This document shows positions 24,585-32,281 of a stretch of DNA of 49,994 nt, one piece after another; position 1 is the first letter of the stretch, and every line of letters starts with the position of its first letter. Where the stretch lies: the IMG/VR virus record IMGVR_UViG_3300028025_005993, positions 1 to 49,994 of that record. One strand, 5' to 3'. The DNA is from a virus. Both the position numbers and the translations under genes were made by a program. A model generated the notes under the pieces. The model searched no databases. It had not been told where the DNA came from and was given only the letters and a program-made list of their open reading frames with translations.

Positions 24585-25511
24585 GAATCTTTTTTTACTG
24601 ATTTGAAGTTTTGAAATTGTTTGAGAATTTAATTTCAAATTGTTTGTATTTTGTTGATTGTTTGGTTTTGATATAGTTGTATTTGATCTAACTTGAAAAA
24701 TAGAATTTATTTTTTCGTAATTTAATTGTTTTTTATTTAATTCAATTTTTTGTTCTATTTTTATTTTTTCTTGTTTTTTTGGTTCTATTTTAGTTTCAAT
24801 AGAAATATTATTTAGGTCTTGATTTAGTTTGATAGTTTTATCGTAAATCGAATTAGTAACCAAAGTCTGTATTTTGTCGTTTTTAGATTCAAGATCATAA
24901 ATAGTTGTTTTTTGAGGAGTATATTTAATATATCCTTCATCATGTTTCAAACAAATAATATCTATGTTATTTTCAATACAATATTTTCCTACCCACACGT
25001 CTGCCATGTTTGGGTTTTGGAAATAATTTAAAGGTATTTTCATAAGTGATGTGTGAAAACACATTACACCAGTTCCCCCAAATTGAACTTTCACATCTTC
25101 ATCAACTCTATTTAAACAGGTATATCTTTCAGTTGCAGATTTGTAATAACTGAATATTGGAAAAGATGAAAAATTCCTCCCGTGATAAGTAACTACTTTT
25201 TTATTATTGAATTCTTTACATTTTTTAATTGTGTCATTGACATAAGTTGGTGGATAGATAAGATCGTCGTCAATTGAAAAGTAGTATCCATCGCTGTCCT
25301 CTAGTCTTAAAAATTTAAAAGCATCTCCTTTTGAGTTGTCCGTAAAAAAAAGATTTATTTTATCATTATATAAAATTGATGGAAGACCCCCATCAAAATC
25401 GTTTAGAGCAACATTTACTACATCACATTGGTCTATAATTGATTCTAATGTTTTAACCAAAGATTCTATTCTTCTGTAAGAAGCAACATTTACTATGATT
25501 TTTTCTATCAT
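24579..25511 (-). CDS. glycosyltransferase, GT-A type
   Basis: 310 aa. IIVNVASYRRIESLVKTLES and YYFSIDDDLIYPP (DDD at 81-83) are GT2-like motifs; VQFGGTGVMCFHTSLMKIP and NMADVWVGKYC resemble the acceptor/metal loop. The C-terminal 90 residues are low-complexity Lys/Asn/Gln (KIEPKKQEKIKIEQKIEL). Overlaps the upstream glycosyltransferase gene by ATGA. Likely acts in the same glycosylation pathway. Confidence 0.8.
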   Translation of the reverse strand: MIEKIIVNVASYRRIESLVKTLESIIDQCDVVNVALNDFDGGLPSILYNDKINLFFTDNSKGDAFKFLRLEDSDGYYFSIDDDLIYPPTYVNDTIKKCKEFNNKKVVTYHGRNFSSFPIFSYYKSATERYTCLNRVDEDVKVQFGGTGVMCFHTSLMKIPLNYFQNPNMADVWVGKYCIENNIDIICLKHDEGYIKYTPQKTTIYDLESKNDKIQTLVTNSIYDKTIKLNQDLNNISIETKIEPKKQEKIKIEQKIELNKKQLNYEKINSIFQVRSNTTISKPNNQQNTNNLKLNSQTISKLQISKKRFR

Positions 25512-26212
25512 TTTGTTAATAAACTTACTTTAGTTCTTTCCAATTTATTCATTTTAGACTCATGTGATCCGTGATGAACCATAGATTTTTTTGTGTGATA
25601 CATATTGTATCCATCTTTATTTAATCTAACACTAATCTGTTGACCAACACCTGAACTAAGATTTGGGTTTTTTACCCATCTAGATTCATGTATTTTATCT
25701 ATTTTATAATTTAAAACCTCGAAAAAATTTTTCTCAGCAATAAAACATAAATCATTCCATTGTGTTTGATAATATTCACCATAATCTACTGAGTTAAAAT
25801 TAGTCCAATTAGTTCTGTTTACTCTATCATCAGTTAATATATTTAAACATATTTTTTTTGGGTGATTTATTGATTGGTAAATACGTTTTGTTTCGTCAAA
25901 AAAATTATCAATAAGTGTTACATCATCAGGTAAATAGATAAAATATTTTGATGTTATATTTTTAATATAACTGAATGTTGCATTTATTAAAAAATAATAT
26001 TTTTTCTTACCCATGTTCGGGTTCATTGTAATTTTTTTTATATTAAATTTTGATAAATCATATTTTTCAATACTATTATCGTCAAACACTAAAACCAATA
26101 TTTTATGATTTTTTTTTTCATTTTCAATATTAGTCAACAAATTAGATAAGAGTTGTGGTCTATTATAAGTTGAAATTATAACACAAAAATCATACTCTTC
26201 CTTCATAAACAT
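25508..26212 (-). CDS. family 2 glycosyltransferase
   Basis: 234 aa. FCVIISTYNRPQLLSNLL and YFIYLPDDVTLID (PDD at 95-97) define a GT2 fold; LVFDDNS is the nucleotide-binding strand. A start three codons on (MKEEYDF) is equally possible. It sits between two other transferase genes and overlaps the next. Confidence 0.8.
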   Translation of the reverse strand: MFMKEEYDFCVIISTYNRPQLLSNLLTNIENEKKNHKILVLVFDDNSIEKYDLSKFNIKKITMNPNMGKKKYYFLINATFSYIKNITSKYFIYLPDDVTLIDNFFDETKRIYQSINHPKKICLNILTDDRVNRTNWTNFNSVDYGEYYQTQWNDLCFIAEKNFFEVLNYKIDKIHESRWVKNPNLSSGVGQQISVRLNKDGYNMYHTKKSMVHHGSHESKMNKLERTKVSLLTK

Positions 26213-26249
26213 TATATATATTAGTTTTTATTACTCTTTTCAAAAAATA

Positions 26250-26819
26250 TTATTTAAGATGTTGATTATTTGTCACTTTATTTACAATATCGCTATATCC
26301 TTCTTTTTGCCAAGCAATCGTTGGGTTGGCAATAAAACACTTACCTTTTGTCAAAACTTCACTTAATAATACATCAACTTTCCAATCCCTACTATTTAAA
26401 CCCTCAATTATAACATCAAAAAATTTATTTTGGACAATGAAGGCATGTGTGGTATATACTTTCTCTGCAAAATTTAATAACTCAGAGTATTTCTTTTGTT
26501 CGCCAAGGTTCCATCCTCCAAGATAAACCAAATCCCAATCTTCAGGTAATTGATCCATAATTTTATCAAGTTGTTCATTGAAGTTTTCACCAACTTCAAT
26601 GTCATCTTCCATCACCAATAGAGTTTCAATATTATTTTCTTTAGCAAAATTAAAAAGTCTTCTATGACTATCCGTGCATCCTAAATGTCCTTGTAATTTT
26701 CCTGCGTCCGAAAATTTTTCTTTACCATCAGTTGCTTCAAAAACTTTATATTCGAATGGGAGGTTTAAACTTTCTAATCTGTCTTTTCTTCGTTTTAAAT
26801 TGATTACATATTTTTCCAT
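26250..26819 (-). CDS. family 25 glycosyltransferase
   Basis: 189 aa from the ATG at 26819: MEKYVINLKRRKDRLESL is the classic GT25 (LPS beta-galactosyltransferase-type) N-terminus. GHLGCTDSHRRLFNFA and LLVMEDDIEVG carry the donor and ED-D metal motifs; VYTTHAFIVQ follows. The longer in-frame ORF upstream is a shadow of the zinc-ribbon gene in another frame. It follows that gene directly, so it is in the operon starting at 29318. Confidence 0.85.
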   Translation of the reverse strand: MEKYVINLKRRKDRLESLNLPFEYKVFEATDGKEKFSDAGKLQGHLGCTDSHRRLFNFAKENNIETLLVMEDDIEVGENFNEQLDKIMDQLPEDWDLVYLGGWNLGEQKKYSELLNFAEKVYTTHAFIVQNKFFDVIIEGLNSRDWKVDVLLSEVLTKGKCFIANPTIAWQKEGYSDIVNKVTNNQHLK

Positions 26820-26820
26820 A

Positions 26821-27132
26821 CTAATTTTTTGGTTTTTTTCTTCCCTGACAATGTGCTCTCTGACTAAATCCTTTTGGGTTATTACAGTTGATTGATCTTT
26901 TATATTTTTCAGACCATTTTTCTTCAATTGGTTCTTTAGATAATTTATTCTTCCAAAACTTAAATAAGTTTTCTTTATCGTAAAGACCTTTTTTTTGATC
27001 CCACCCACAATCATGACAAAGAAATGGATGTTTGTCATCATTCTCTTTTTTCCAAGAGTGTTCACACTTTTCACATTCAATCTTTTCGTTGAATATTCTA
27101 TCTGCCTGTTTTTCTGAAATTAGTATTTTCAT
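26821..27132 (-). CDS. tagged zinc-ribbon protein
   Basis: 103 aa, starting MKILISEKQADRIF (I-S-E tag). A zinc ribbon is formed by CEKC (about 20-23) and CHDC (about 40-43). The C-terminus KWSEKYKRSINCNNPKGF with SQRAHCQGRKK is a motif I recall from many marine myovirus proteins of unknown function. Overlaps the upstream gene by ATGA. DNA or protein binding inside the head is a guess. Confidence 0.65.
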   Translation of the reverse strand: MKILISEKQADRIFNEKIECEKCEHSWKKENDDKHPFLCHDCGWDQKKGLYDKENLFKFWKNKLSKEPIEEKWSEKYKRSINCNNPKGFSQRAHCQGRKKPKN

Positions 27133-27425
27133 CTTCTTTTTTTAACTTTATTAAAACCATTTCTAATTTTTTCATTAAATTGACCACTAGATAACAATAA
27201 AAAATCAAATTTATCAGGTATTATCTTTGAATTTCTATATTCAAACTCCCTTCTAACTCTACTAATAATCCAATTTTCATAAACCCCAAAATTATCAGGT
27301 TTATTACCTGGTCCTCCTTTTTTAATATCATTATTAAGTTCAATAATAACCTCATCAATGATTTGACCTATTTCGGTTAATCTTCGTAATAATTTTATTT
27401 GATCTTCTGTTATTAGTATTTTCAT
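27129..27425 (-). CDS. tagged hypothetical protein
   Basis: 98 aa, starting MKILITEDQIKLLRRL (I-T-E-x-Q tag, almost the same as the next gene's). The centre has KKGGPGNKPDNFGVYENWI and the C-terminus is basic. ATGA overlaps on both sides. Function unknown. Confidence 0.6.
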   Translation of the reverse strand: MKILITEDQIKLLRRLTEIGQIIDEVIIELNNDIKKGGPGNKPDNFGVYENWIISRVRREFEYRNSKIIPDKFDFLLLSSGQFNEKIRNGFNKVKKRR

Positions 27426-27721
27426 TCCTCACAATCATCGTCATTATAAATATCAACTAAATAGTCGAAGTATTTTTTGTGCATATAGTCTGATACCTCC
27501 TCACGAACCTCAATTATATCATCGCTTGGATATTCATATTCTTCATCTTCTTCATCATTATAATAAAAACTTATTCCCTGCCCAATACAAAAATCAGCGT
27601 AATCGACTTCATCCTCAAAATCACAAGGATCTTGTATTTCTGTTTGGAATTCTATTATACTACCAATCTTTTCTAAATCTACACCTCGTCTAAGTAATCT
27701 AATAGGTATCTCTAAATTCAT
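27422..27721 (-). CDS. acidic hypothetical protein
   Basis: 99 aa and strongly acidic (DPCDFEDEVDYADFC, YNDEEDEEYEYPSDD). No tag of the usual kind, though it starts MNLEIPIRLLRRG. ATGA overlap with both neighbours. Function unknown. Confidence 0.55.
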   Translation of the reverse strand: MNLEIPIRLLRRGVDLEKIGSIIEFQTEIQDPCDFEDEVDYADFCIGQGISFYYNDEEDEEYEYPSDDIIEVREEVSDYMHKKYFDYLVDIYNDDDCEE

Positions 27722-28587
27722 AACTTAATTTTTTCTTTGGTTTTATTGTCATAAATAGTAAATGGATTAGCAATTACCACCCAATCAACATAAGGATATT
27801 CATCTTCAGGTCTCCAAGCGGATTTGTTAGTTTTAACTTGTATAGTTTTTAACCCAAAGTCAGGATGAGACATAATCAAATCAGTTCCAAATACCATATC
27901 AATTAAATCACCATTTCCACCACTATATTCCTCCGTAAACCCTTTTTTCTCCAATTCCTCTCTTACTTTATTTTCAGCCTCTTCACCACTCTTAGTTGTT
28001 CCAAGAGTATTTTTTGTGTAATCGTTGAAAACTCTGGGATCGTCAAAATATTTATTGATTAATCTTTTAATAAAAGGTTTTAATTTGCTTAGTTCTTCTT
28101 TTGGATTTTCTATGACTTTTTGAATTATTGGTTGAGCTCTATTTCCTCCCATAAAAAGTAAATCGGTTACCAATTCACCCAAATCGTAATAGTTTGTGTT
28201 TAGTTTATTAATTGGTTGCCATTCTCCGTTGAAATAAACCAATTTACCTCCCATAACTTTATTTTCAATAAAATTGTTTTTTTCTTCTTCAGTAATTTTT
28301 CCTGCCGATTGTAACAAATTGGCACCTTCAATAAACTTTTTTTTCAAGTCATCAGGTATGTCTGTTCTTAAGTCTTTGATATTATCTTGAATTATATTAT
28401 TTAGATCCAAACCATAATACTTGTGAAGCCAAGATTTTAAAGTTATAATACTTTGACATAAATTATGTTTTTGTGAATTTTCGGGATATCTTTGACAAGC
28501 ACGATATTCTGATTCCGTAATTAATGGTGGAAGACCCATCAACTCACCAATTCTTGTTATTTCTTCGTTAATTAATTTATCCATCAT
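27718..28587 (-). CDS. tagged PD-(D/E)XK nuclease-like protein
   Basis: 289 aa, starting MMDKLINEEITRIGELMGLP, a second-class tag with I-N-E and I-T-E sites. The C-terminal 90 residues look like a restriction-endonuclease fold: SGEEAENKVREELEKKG helix, GNGDLIDMVFGTDLIM with D227/D230/D236, then LKTIQVKTNKSAW where QVK (250-252) matches the (D/E)XK motif, and VDWVVIAN strand. This could degrade host or rival DNA after injection, or act in packaging. The catalytic assignment is from pattern only. Confidence 0.65.
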   Translation of the reverse strand: MMDKLINEEITRIGELMGLPPLITESEYRACQRYPENSQKHNLCQSIITLKSWLHKYYGLDLNNIIQDNIKDLRTDIPDDLKKKFIEGANLLQSAGKITEEEKNNFIENKVMGGKLVYFNGEWQPINKLNTNYYDLGELVTDLLFMGGNRAQPIIQKVIENPKEELSKLKPFIKRLINKYFDDPRVFNDYTKNTLGTTKSGEEAENKVREELEKKGFTEEYSGGNGDLIDMVFGTDLIMSHPDFGLKTIQVKTNKSAWRPEDEYPYVDWVVIANPFTIYDNKTKEKIKL

Positions 28588-29318
28588 TAAAATTTTAAAG
28601 TCATATAATGTTCATCAACATTGTCTTCTACATTCTGATAATGGAATAATTGAACTGTTTGTTCTTGAAAGTTAAAATCAATTCTTCCGTTTGATCCTTC
28701 ATTTATTTCCCAACCTCCATAAAATAATTCTAAAAGGTCATAACAAATATATTCTAATACTTGATTTAATCCTTTTGGTCCTTTACCAGAATCTACCATA
28801 TCTTGAACCCATCCACTATCTCCACTTCCATCATAACTACAAACACAATAATTACCATAGTCAGATTTCATTTGTTCAATAATTGAAGGGTCTAATAGTT
28901 TTTTTACCTCTCTTTCATCTCCTCTCCATCCTGCACTTACATCTGAAAAGTCTGAAAAATCTTTTTCAATATGACTATCTTCGGTGTTTATTTCATAATA
29001 ATCATACATCACATCTATTTCATTTCCGTTTGCATTGATCCTAAAAGTTAAAGCTCCGTTTTCATTATCGTAATAATCATTATAAAAATTTCCTGTATCA
29101 AAATTATCTCTAATGGTTTCAAAAACCTCTTCAATAGAACCTGGTAAAAATGGCAATTCGTCACTAACATTTCTACCTCTATATATTGGTCCATATAATT
29201 TTTCAAATTCACCATCATAACATTGATAATACCAAGAAACACCATCCTCCATGTTTAGTGAGTTCAGTAATTTTGAATACTTTTTTAAATCTTGTATTTG
29301 TTTTTCTGTAAGTTGCAT
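28587..29318 (-). CDS. tagged protein with GSGDSG motif
   Basis: 243 aa, starting MQLTEKQIQDLKKYSKLL (L-T-E tag). Residues about 160-230 carry SYDGSGDSGWVQDMV and YGGWEINEGSNGRIDFNF, a motif pair I associate with the uncharacterised DUF6878-type family. Very acidic overall. First gene of the operon running to 26250, behind a late motif. Confidence 0.65.
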   Translation of the reverse strand: MQLTEKQIQDLKKYSKLLNSLNMEDGVSWYYQCYDGEFEKLYGPIYRGRNVSDELPFLPGSIEEVFETIRDNFDTGNFYNDYYDNENGALTFRINANGNEIDVMYDYYEINTEDSHIEKDFSDFSDVSAGWRGDEREVKKLLDPSIIEQMKSDYGNYCVCSYDGSGDSGWVQDMVDSGKGPKGLNQVLEYICYDLLELFYGGWEINEGSNGRIDFNFQEQTVQLFHYQNVEDNVDEHYMTLKF

Positions 29319-29330
29319 ACGATATTTTCT

Positions 29331-29339
29331 AATAAATAC
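29331..29339 (-). promoter_or_regulatory. putative late motif GTATTTATT
   Basis: Minus-strand GTATTTATT ending 12 nt before the ATG at 29318; it heads the operon 29318-26250. Confidence 0.5.
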
Positions 29340-29341
29340 TT

Positions 29342-29695
29342 TTAATCTTCAAACTCTAACTTTTTTGATCGAGTTACCCAAGTTGGTCTTTCACCTGAAA
29401 TTAATATTCTCATCCAATCTGATGCCGAAGGTATAAACCCATCACAGTCTTCTTTTACATGTTGTTCTCCAAGATATCTAGTATAAACGGTTTTCCCGTC
29501 ACTATTTTTGAATTCTGATCCAAATTTTTGTTCCATTTCAAATATACCTTCACTGTGATGTCGAAAAGCTCTATGTAAAGAATGTCCATACCACCCTTTG
29601 GTCTCATCTAACCAGTTATGAAGATGAATGTAATCTTCCCATTTTCCACCAAACTTTTTGGCTGAACTTTTAGAATGGAGTATCGGATGTGCCAT
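29342..29695 (-). CDS. DUF6915-like protein
   Basis: 117 aa. MAHPILHSKSSAKKFGGKWE, HNWLDETKGWYGHSLHRAFR, then RYLGEQHVKEDCDGFIPSA match a small conserved family (DUF6915 as I recall) found in phages and plasmids. His-rich; no enzymatic activity is known. Divergent from the plus-strand gene at 29765. Confidence 0.7.
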   Translation of the reverse strand: MAHPILHSKSSAKKFGGKWEDYIHLHNWLDETKGWYGHSLHRAFRHHSEGIFEMEQKFGSEFKNSDGKTVYTRYLGEQHVKEDCDGFIPSASDWMRILISGERPTWVTRSKKLEFED

Positions 29696-29738
29696 GTTTA
29701 TTTAATTTTTTATTATTATACTATTATAAAATATAAAC

Positions 29739-29746
29739 TATTTATT
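29739..29746 (+). promoter_or_regulatory. putative late motif TATTTATT
   Basis: TATTTATT ends 18 nt before the ATG at 29765, in the orientation of this plus-strand gene. Confidence 0.4.
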
Positions 29747-29764
29747 TCAAAAAAGAAATTGATA

Positions 29765-30592
29765 ATGGACTACACGAAAATTCCTTTACTTGTAAAATAT
29801 ACCAAACAAATTCATAACTCTTTGGAAGATTCTTCCCATCCCGATATTTTTAATACTATTGGTGACATTAAAAATGAGATCTACAATGATGATTTTTTGA
29901 GTTTGTATCTTTCTAAATTAAATGGTTCTGAGGAATTATACTTGTTTTTTTCAATATATCTTTATCATAAAAATGGTGACGTTGCAAAATCAGTAAAGTA
30001 TGTTTTAGAAAACCTCAAAGGGTATCGTTTTCAGGTGTTTGAGCTTGGTGGTTATAAACTTGAAGAATGTGAAAGATGTAATGGTTATGGACAAGAGGAG
30101 TGTGATTATTGTGATGGATCAGGAACTGAAGAATGTAGAGAATGTGATGGATCTGGTAAGGAAACATGTGATTCATGTGATGGTGATGGTGAAATCGATG
30201 GAGAAGATTGTATTCAGTGTGGTGGTAGTGGTGATGTAAATTGTTCTTCTTGTGGTGGAGAAGGTTCTGAAACTTGTCATTATTGTAGTGGTGATGGTCA
30301 GTTTGAATGTGGTGAATGTTATGGTTCAGGTGAAATAGAAACTAATGAACAATTGGTTGATGATTTCAAAGATTTAATTTACACATTAAACGATTTGGAT
30401 CTGATTTTTAATGAAGATGAATTAGTCAGTCCAAATATTTATGATAATAGAGTATTAAAACAACCTTATTTTAGAAATAGACAATTCGAAGGTGAATACA
30501 CAATCGAAGATATCGAGTATGAATATGACTTAAGAAATTTGGACTTGAATCACGGTTATGTTGCCATGTATTACGGAAAGGCATCAATTTAA
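29765..30592 (+). CDS. DnaJ-type zinc-finger protein without J domain
   Basis: 275 aa from the ATG at 29765. Residues 102-189 contain eight CxxCxGxG-type motifs (for example CERCNGYG, CDYCDGSG, CIQCGGSG, CGECYGSG), twice the four found in DnaJ, and so four zinc sites. The N-terminal 100 residues are helical and unlike the J domain (no HPD). The C-terminal 80 residues are acidic with EYTIEDIEYEYDL. It may act as a chaperone or thiol-disulphide helper in virion assembly, or bind a partner through the cysteine module. Plus strand, overlapping the convergent gene by 9 bp. Confidence 0.75.
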   Translation: MDYTKIPLLVKYTKQIHNSLEDSSHPDIFNTIGDIKNEIYNDDFLSLYLSKLNGSEELYLFFSIYLYHKNGDVAKSVKYVLENLKGYRFQVFELGGYKLEECERCNGYGQEECDYCDGSGTEECRECDGSGKETCDSCDGDGEIDGEDCIQCGGSGDVNCSSCGGEGSETCHYCSGDGQFECGECYGSGEIETNEQLVDDFKDLIYTLNDLDLIFNEDELVSPNIYDNRVLKQPYFRNRQFEGEYTIEDIEYEYDLRNLDLNHGYVAMYYGKASI

Positions 30593-31093
30593 AAACTTCA
30601 ACTTATACATAGTTGAATAGATTAACTCCTGAACTGTATCGATTTGATTTTGAAGGTATGAATCATCGCAACAATCTCTTTTCTCATCGATCATATTTAC
30701 CAAACTTGTAAAGTATTTTAATACTTGGTTTTTGTTTTTGTAAGTTTGATTTTTATATGATTTATAGTTTGTTAAAAGACCGTATTTACCTTGATAAGAT
30801 TCAACAATACCATCAACAAGAGCATCAATTCCTTCATAATAACCTTGTAACGCTTTGTGTTCAGAATAAGATTTTGTTCCTAAATGGAAAATATGAACTT
30901 GTGTTTGTGAATGTAACATTTGACAAACCATTTCACAGAAATCTTCATTATGATCTGAAGAAGTTTGATCTTCATCTTCATTCTGATCATCGTTTTCTTC
31001 TTGGTCATCATCATCTTCGTCTTCTTCTTGTTCCCAAAGATTTCTTCTTTTTAATTCTTCTTTTACCTTTTCTGTTAAATCAAACTTGTTCAT
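30584..31093 (-). CDS. ferritin-like (DUF5856-type) protein
   Basis: 169 aa. After an acidic low-complexity segment (residues 20-45) comes a four-helix region: QTQVHIFHLGTKSYSEHKAL, YYEGIDALVDGIVESYQGKY. I recall this as the DUF5856 family, frequent in marine T4-like phages, with a ferritin/Dps-like look. The starting MNKFDLTEKVKEELKRRN may be a tag variant (L-T-E). Late motif at 31111-31118. Confidence 0.7.
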   Translation of the reverse strand: MNKFDLTEKVKEELKRRNLWEQEEDEDDDDQEENDDQNEDEDQTSSDHNEDFCEMVCQMLHSQTQVHIFHLGTKSYSEHKALQGYYEGIDALVDGIVESYQGKYGLLTNYKSYKNQTYKNKNQVLKYFTSLVNMIDEKRDCCDDSYLQNQIDTVQELIYSTMYKLKFLN

Positions 31094-31110
31094 AATATTA
31101 TATTTTTATT

Positions 31111-31118
31111 ATAAATAC
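31111..31118 (-). promoter_or_regulatory. putative late motif GTATTTAT
   Basis: Minus-strand GTATTTAT ending 17 nt before the ATG at 31093. Confidence 0.45.
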
Positions 31119-31135
31119 TACAAAAATGAGATTAG

Positions 31136-31828
31136 TTATAAAAAACTAACCTCATTTGTTATTGGATTCCAATCAATATGCCAAGGCAATTGAGCGTATA
31201 AGTATCGTTCATTCAACACGGCAGCATTGAAGTAGTGTGTATGTCCGTCATAATAATGTCCATAACCACTATGAATGTGACCGCAGATATGGATCTTTGG
31301 TTTGATTTGTTTAATTCGTTCTGCGAGCAATTCACAACCCAAATGTTGTCCTCGACGACCTTCAACATCATCTAACATACCCCAAGCCGGACCGTGAGTA
31401 ATTAAAATATCAATATCATCAGGAATATCTTTCCATTTTTGTTCTAATTCCCACCCGCCTTTAGGTAAGTTAAACGCCCAATTATAAAACTCAGGTTGCC
31501 AAGGACTACCCCAAATTTTAATCTCAGGTTCACCACCATCTATAATACCCAAAAATTCATCTTCAAGGTATTTGATGTCTTTATAGGTTTCTAAAATCTC
31601 TTTAGTTTTTTCAACATTATTTTGAAATCCCCAATCGTGGTTACCGGCAATAAAAACTTTAGTTGTATAATTATTCAAACCATTATACCACTTCGCAAAC
31701 TCACGAATCTCATGCTCATATCCCATAGAAGAAATATCTCCTGCGTGTAACAGCAAATCACCACCCTTCAAATCACCTGTAATGTGTTTGTGTTTGTTGT
31801 GAGTGTCGCTTAATATTGTTAGTATCAT
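31136..31828 (-). CDS. calcineurin-like metallophosphoesterase
   Basis: 230 aa. All metal motifs are present: LSDTH (D8, H10), HAGDIS (D31), AGNHDWGF (N63, H64), ITHGPAWG and ICGHIHSGYG. The length and order match small phage and bacterial calcineurin-like phosphoesterases; substrate unknown (nucleotides, cyclic nucleotides or phosphoproteins). A TAAATTTG box lies 4 nt before the ATG, so it should be leaderless and expressed outside the late class. Confidence 0.9.
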   Translation of the reverse strand: MILTILSDTHNKHKHITGDLKGGDLLLHAGDISSMGYEHEIREFAKWYNGLNNYTTKVFIAGNHDWGFQNNVEKTKEILETYKDIKYLEDEFLGIIDGGEPEIKIWGSPWQPEFYNWAFNLPKGGWELEQKWKDIPDDIDILITHGPAWGMLDDVEGRRGQHLGCELLAERIKQIKPKIHICGHIHSGYGHYYDGHTHYFNAAVLNERYLYAQLPWHIDWNPITNEVSFL

Positions 31829-31832
31829 GATA

Positions 31833-31840
31833 CAAATTTA
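31833..31840 (-). promoter_or_regulatory. -7 box TAAATTTG, leaderless start
   Basis: Minus-strand TAAATTTG, 4 nt before the ATG at 31828. No clear -33 partner was seen. Confidence 0.45.
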
Positions 31841-31850
31841 ATTATTTTTT

Positions 31851-31988
31851 TTACATTATTGAAATTAAAGTCATTCCAACTAAAAATCCTAAAATCATTA
31901 CAAATAATAATCCAACATCAGGACCTTCTTTAACCATTCTTGGTTTTACTCTAATAACTTTTTTTGGGTCTATTTTAATCTTTTTCAT
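31851..31988 (-). CDS. small single-span membrane protein
   Basis: 45 aa: a basic N-terminus MKKIKIDPKKVIRVKPRM, then a hydrophobic span (VGLLFVMILGFLVGMTLISIM) to the end. Its ATG overlaps the lipoprotein gene's stop by ATGA, which supports it as a real coupled gene. It may work with the lipoprotein at the host membrane; function unknown. Confidence 0.6.
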   Translation of the reverse strand: MKKIKIDPKKVIRVKPRMVKEGPDVGLLFVMILGFLVGMTLISIM

Positions 31989-32206
31989 TTTAATTTTTTA
32001 ATTGTATATGGTTGACATAATCTAGTTGGGTAACCTGGCGTTCCTTCGTAACCTGGTTTGTCATTAAACATAACACATCCATCGCCAGAAATATTATAAA
32101 AATTACAAAGATAACGATTTCCTCTCTCGTCTTTAATCATGTATTTGTATTTGGACGGATAACAAGAAAATAAAAACAAAGTAAGTATTATAAACATTTT
32201 TTTCAT
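31985..32206 (-). CDS. small lipoprotein
   Basis: 73 aa from the ATG at 32206 (a TTG at 32215 is rejected because it lies in the promoter). MKKMFIILTLFLFSC is a signal peptide with an LFSC lipobox. The mature part begins CYPSKYKYMIKDERGNRYLC. The lipoprotein at 43076 is similar (KYKYEIKG, paired Cys). Small phage lipoproteins often block receptors against superinfection; that role is inferred only. A full TTTG-N20-TACCTTTG promoter lies upstream. Confidence 0.7.
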   Translation of the reverse strand: MKKMFIILTLFLFSCYPSKYKYMIKDERGNRYLCNFYNISGDGCVMFNDKPGYEGTPGYPTRLCQPYTIKKLK

Positions 32207-32212
32207 ACCCAA

Positions 32213-32244
32213 CAAAGGTAATAAAAATTAAAAGAAATATCAAA
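32213..32244 (-). promoter_or_regulatory. Bacteroidota-type promoter (TTTG-N20-TACCTTTG)
   Basis: Minus-strand TTTG (32241-32244) and TACCTTTG (32213-32220) are exactly 20 bp apart; the ATG at 32206 follows after 6 nt. Confidence 0.8.
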
Positions 32245-32245
32245 T

Positions 32246-32279
32246 AAAAAACCCCAACTTTGAAGAAGGGGTTTTATTT
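32246..32279 (-). terminator. rho-independent terminator after amidase gene
   Basis: AACCCC and GGGGTT (32250-32255, 32268-32273) form the stem; T-rich tracts flank both sides, so it can work on either strand. It ends the endolysin gene, just before the lipoprotein promoter. Confidence 0.7.
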
Positions 32280-32281
32280 TT

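Noticed and set aside
26820-27080. N-terminal extension of the GT25 gene
   Set aside because: It overlaps the zinc-ribbon gene in another frame; GT25 proteins begin at the MEKYVINLKRR start.
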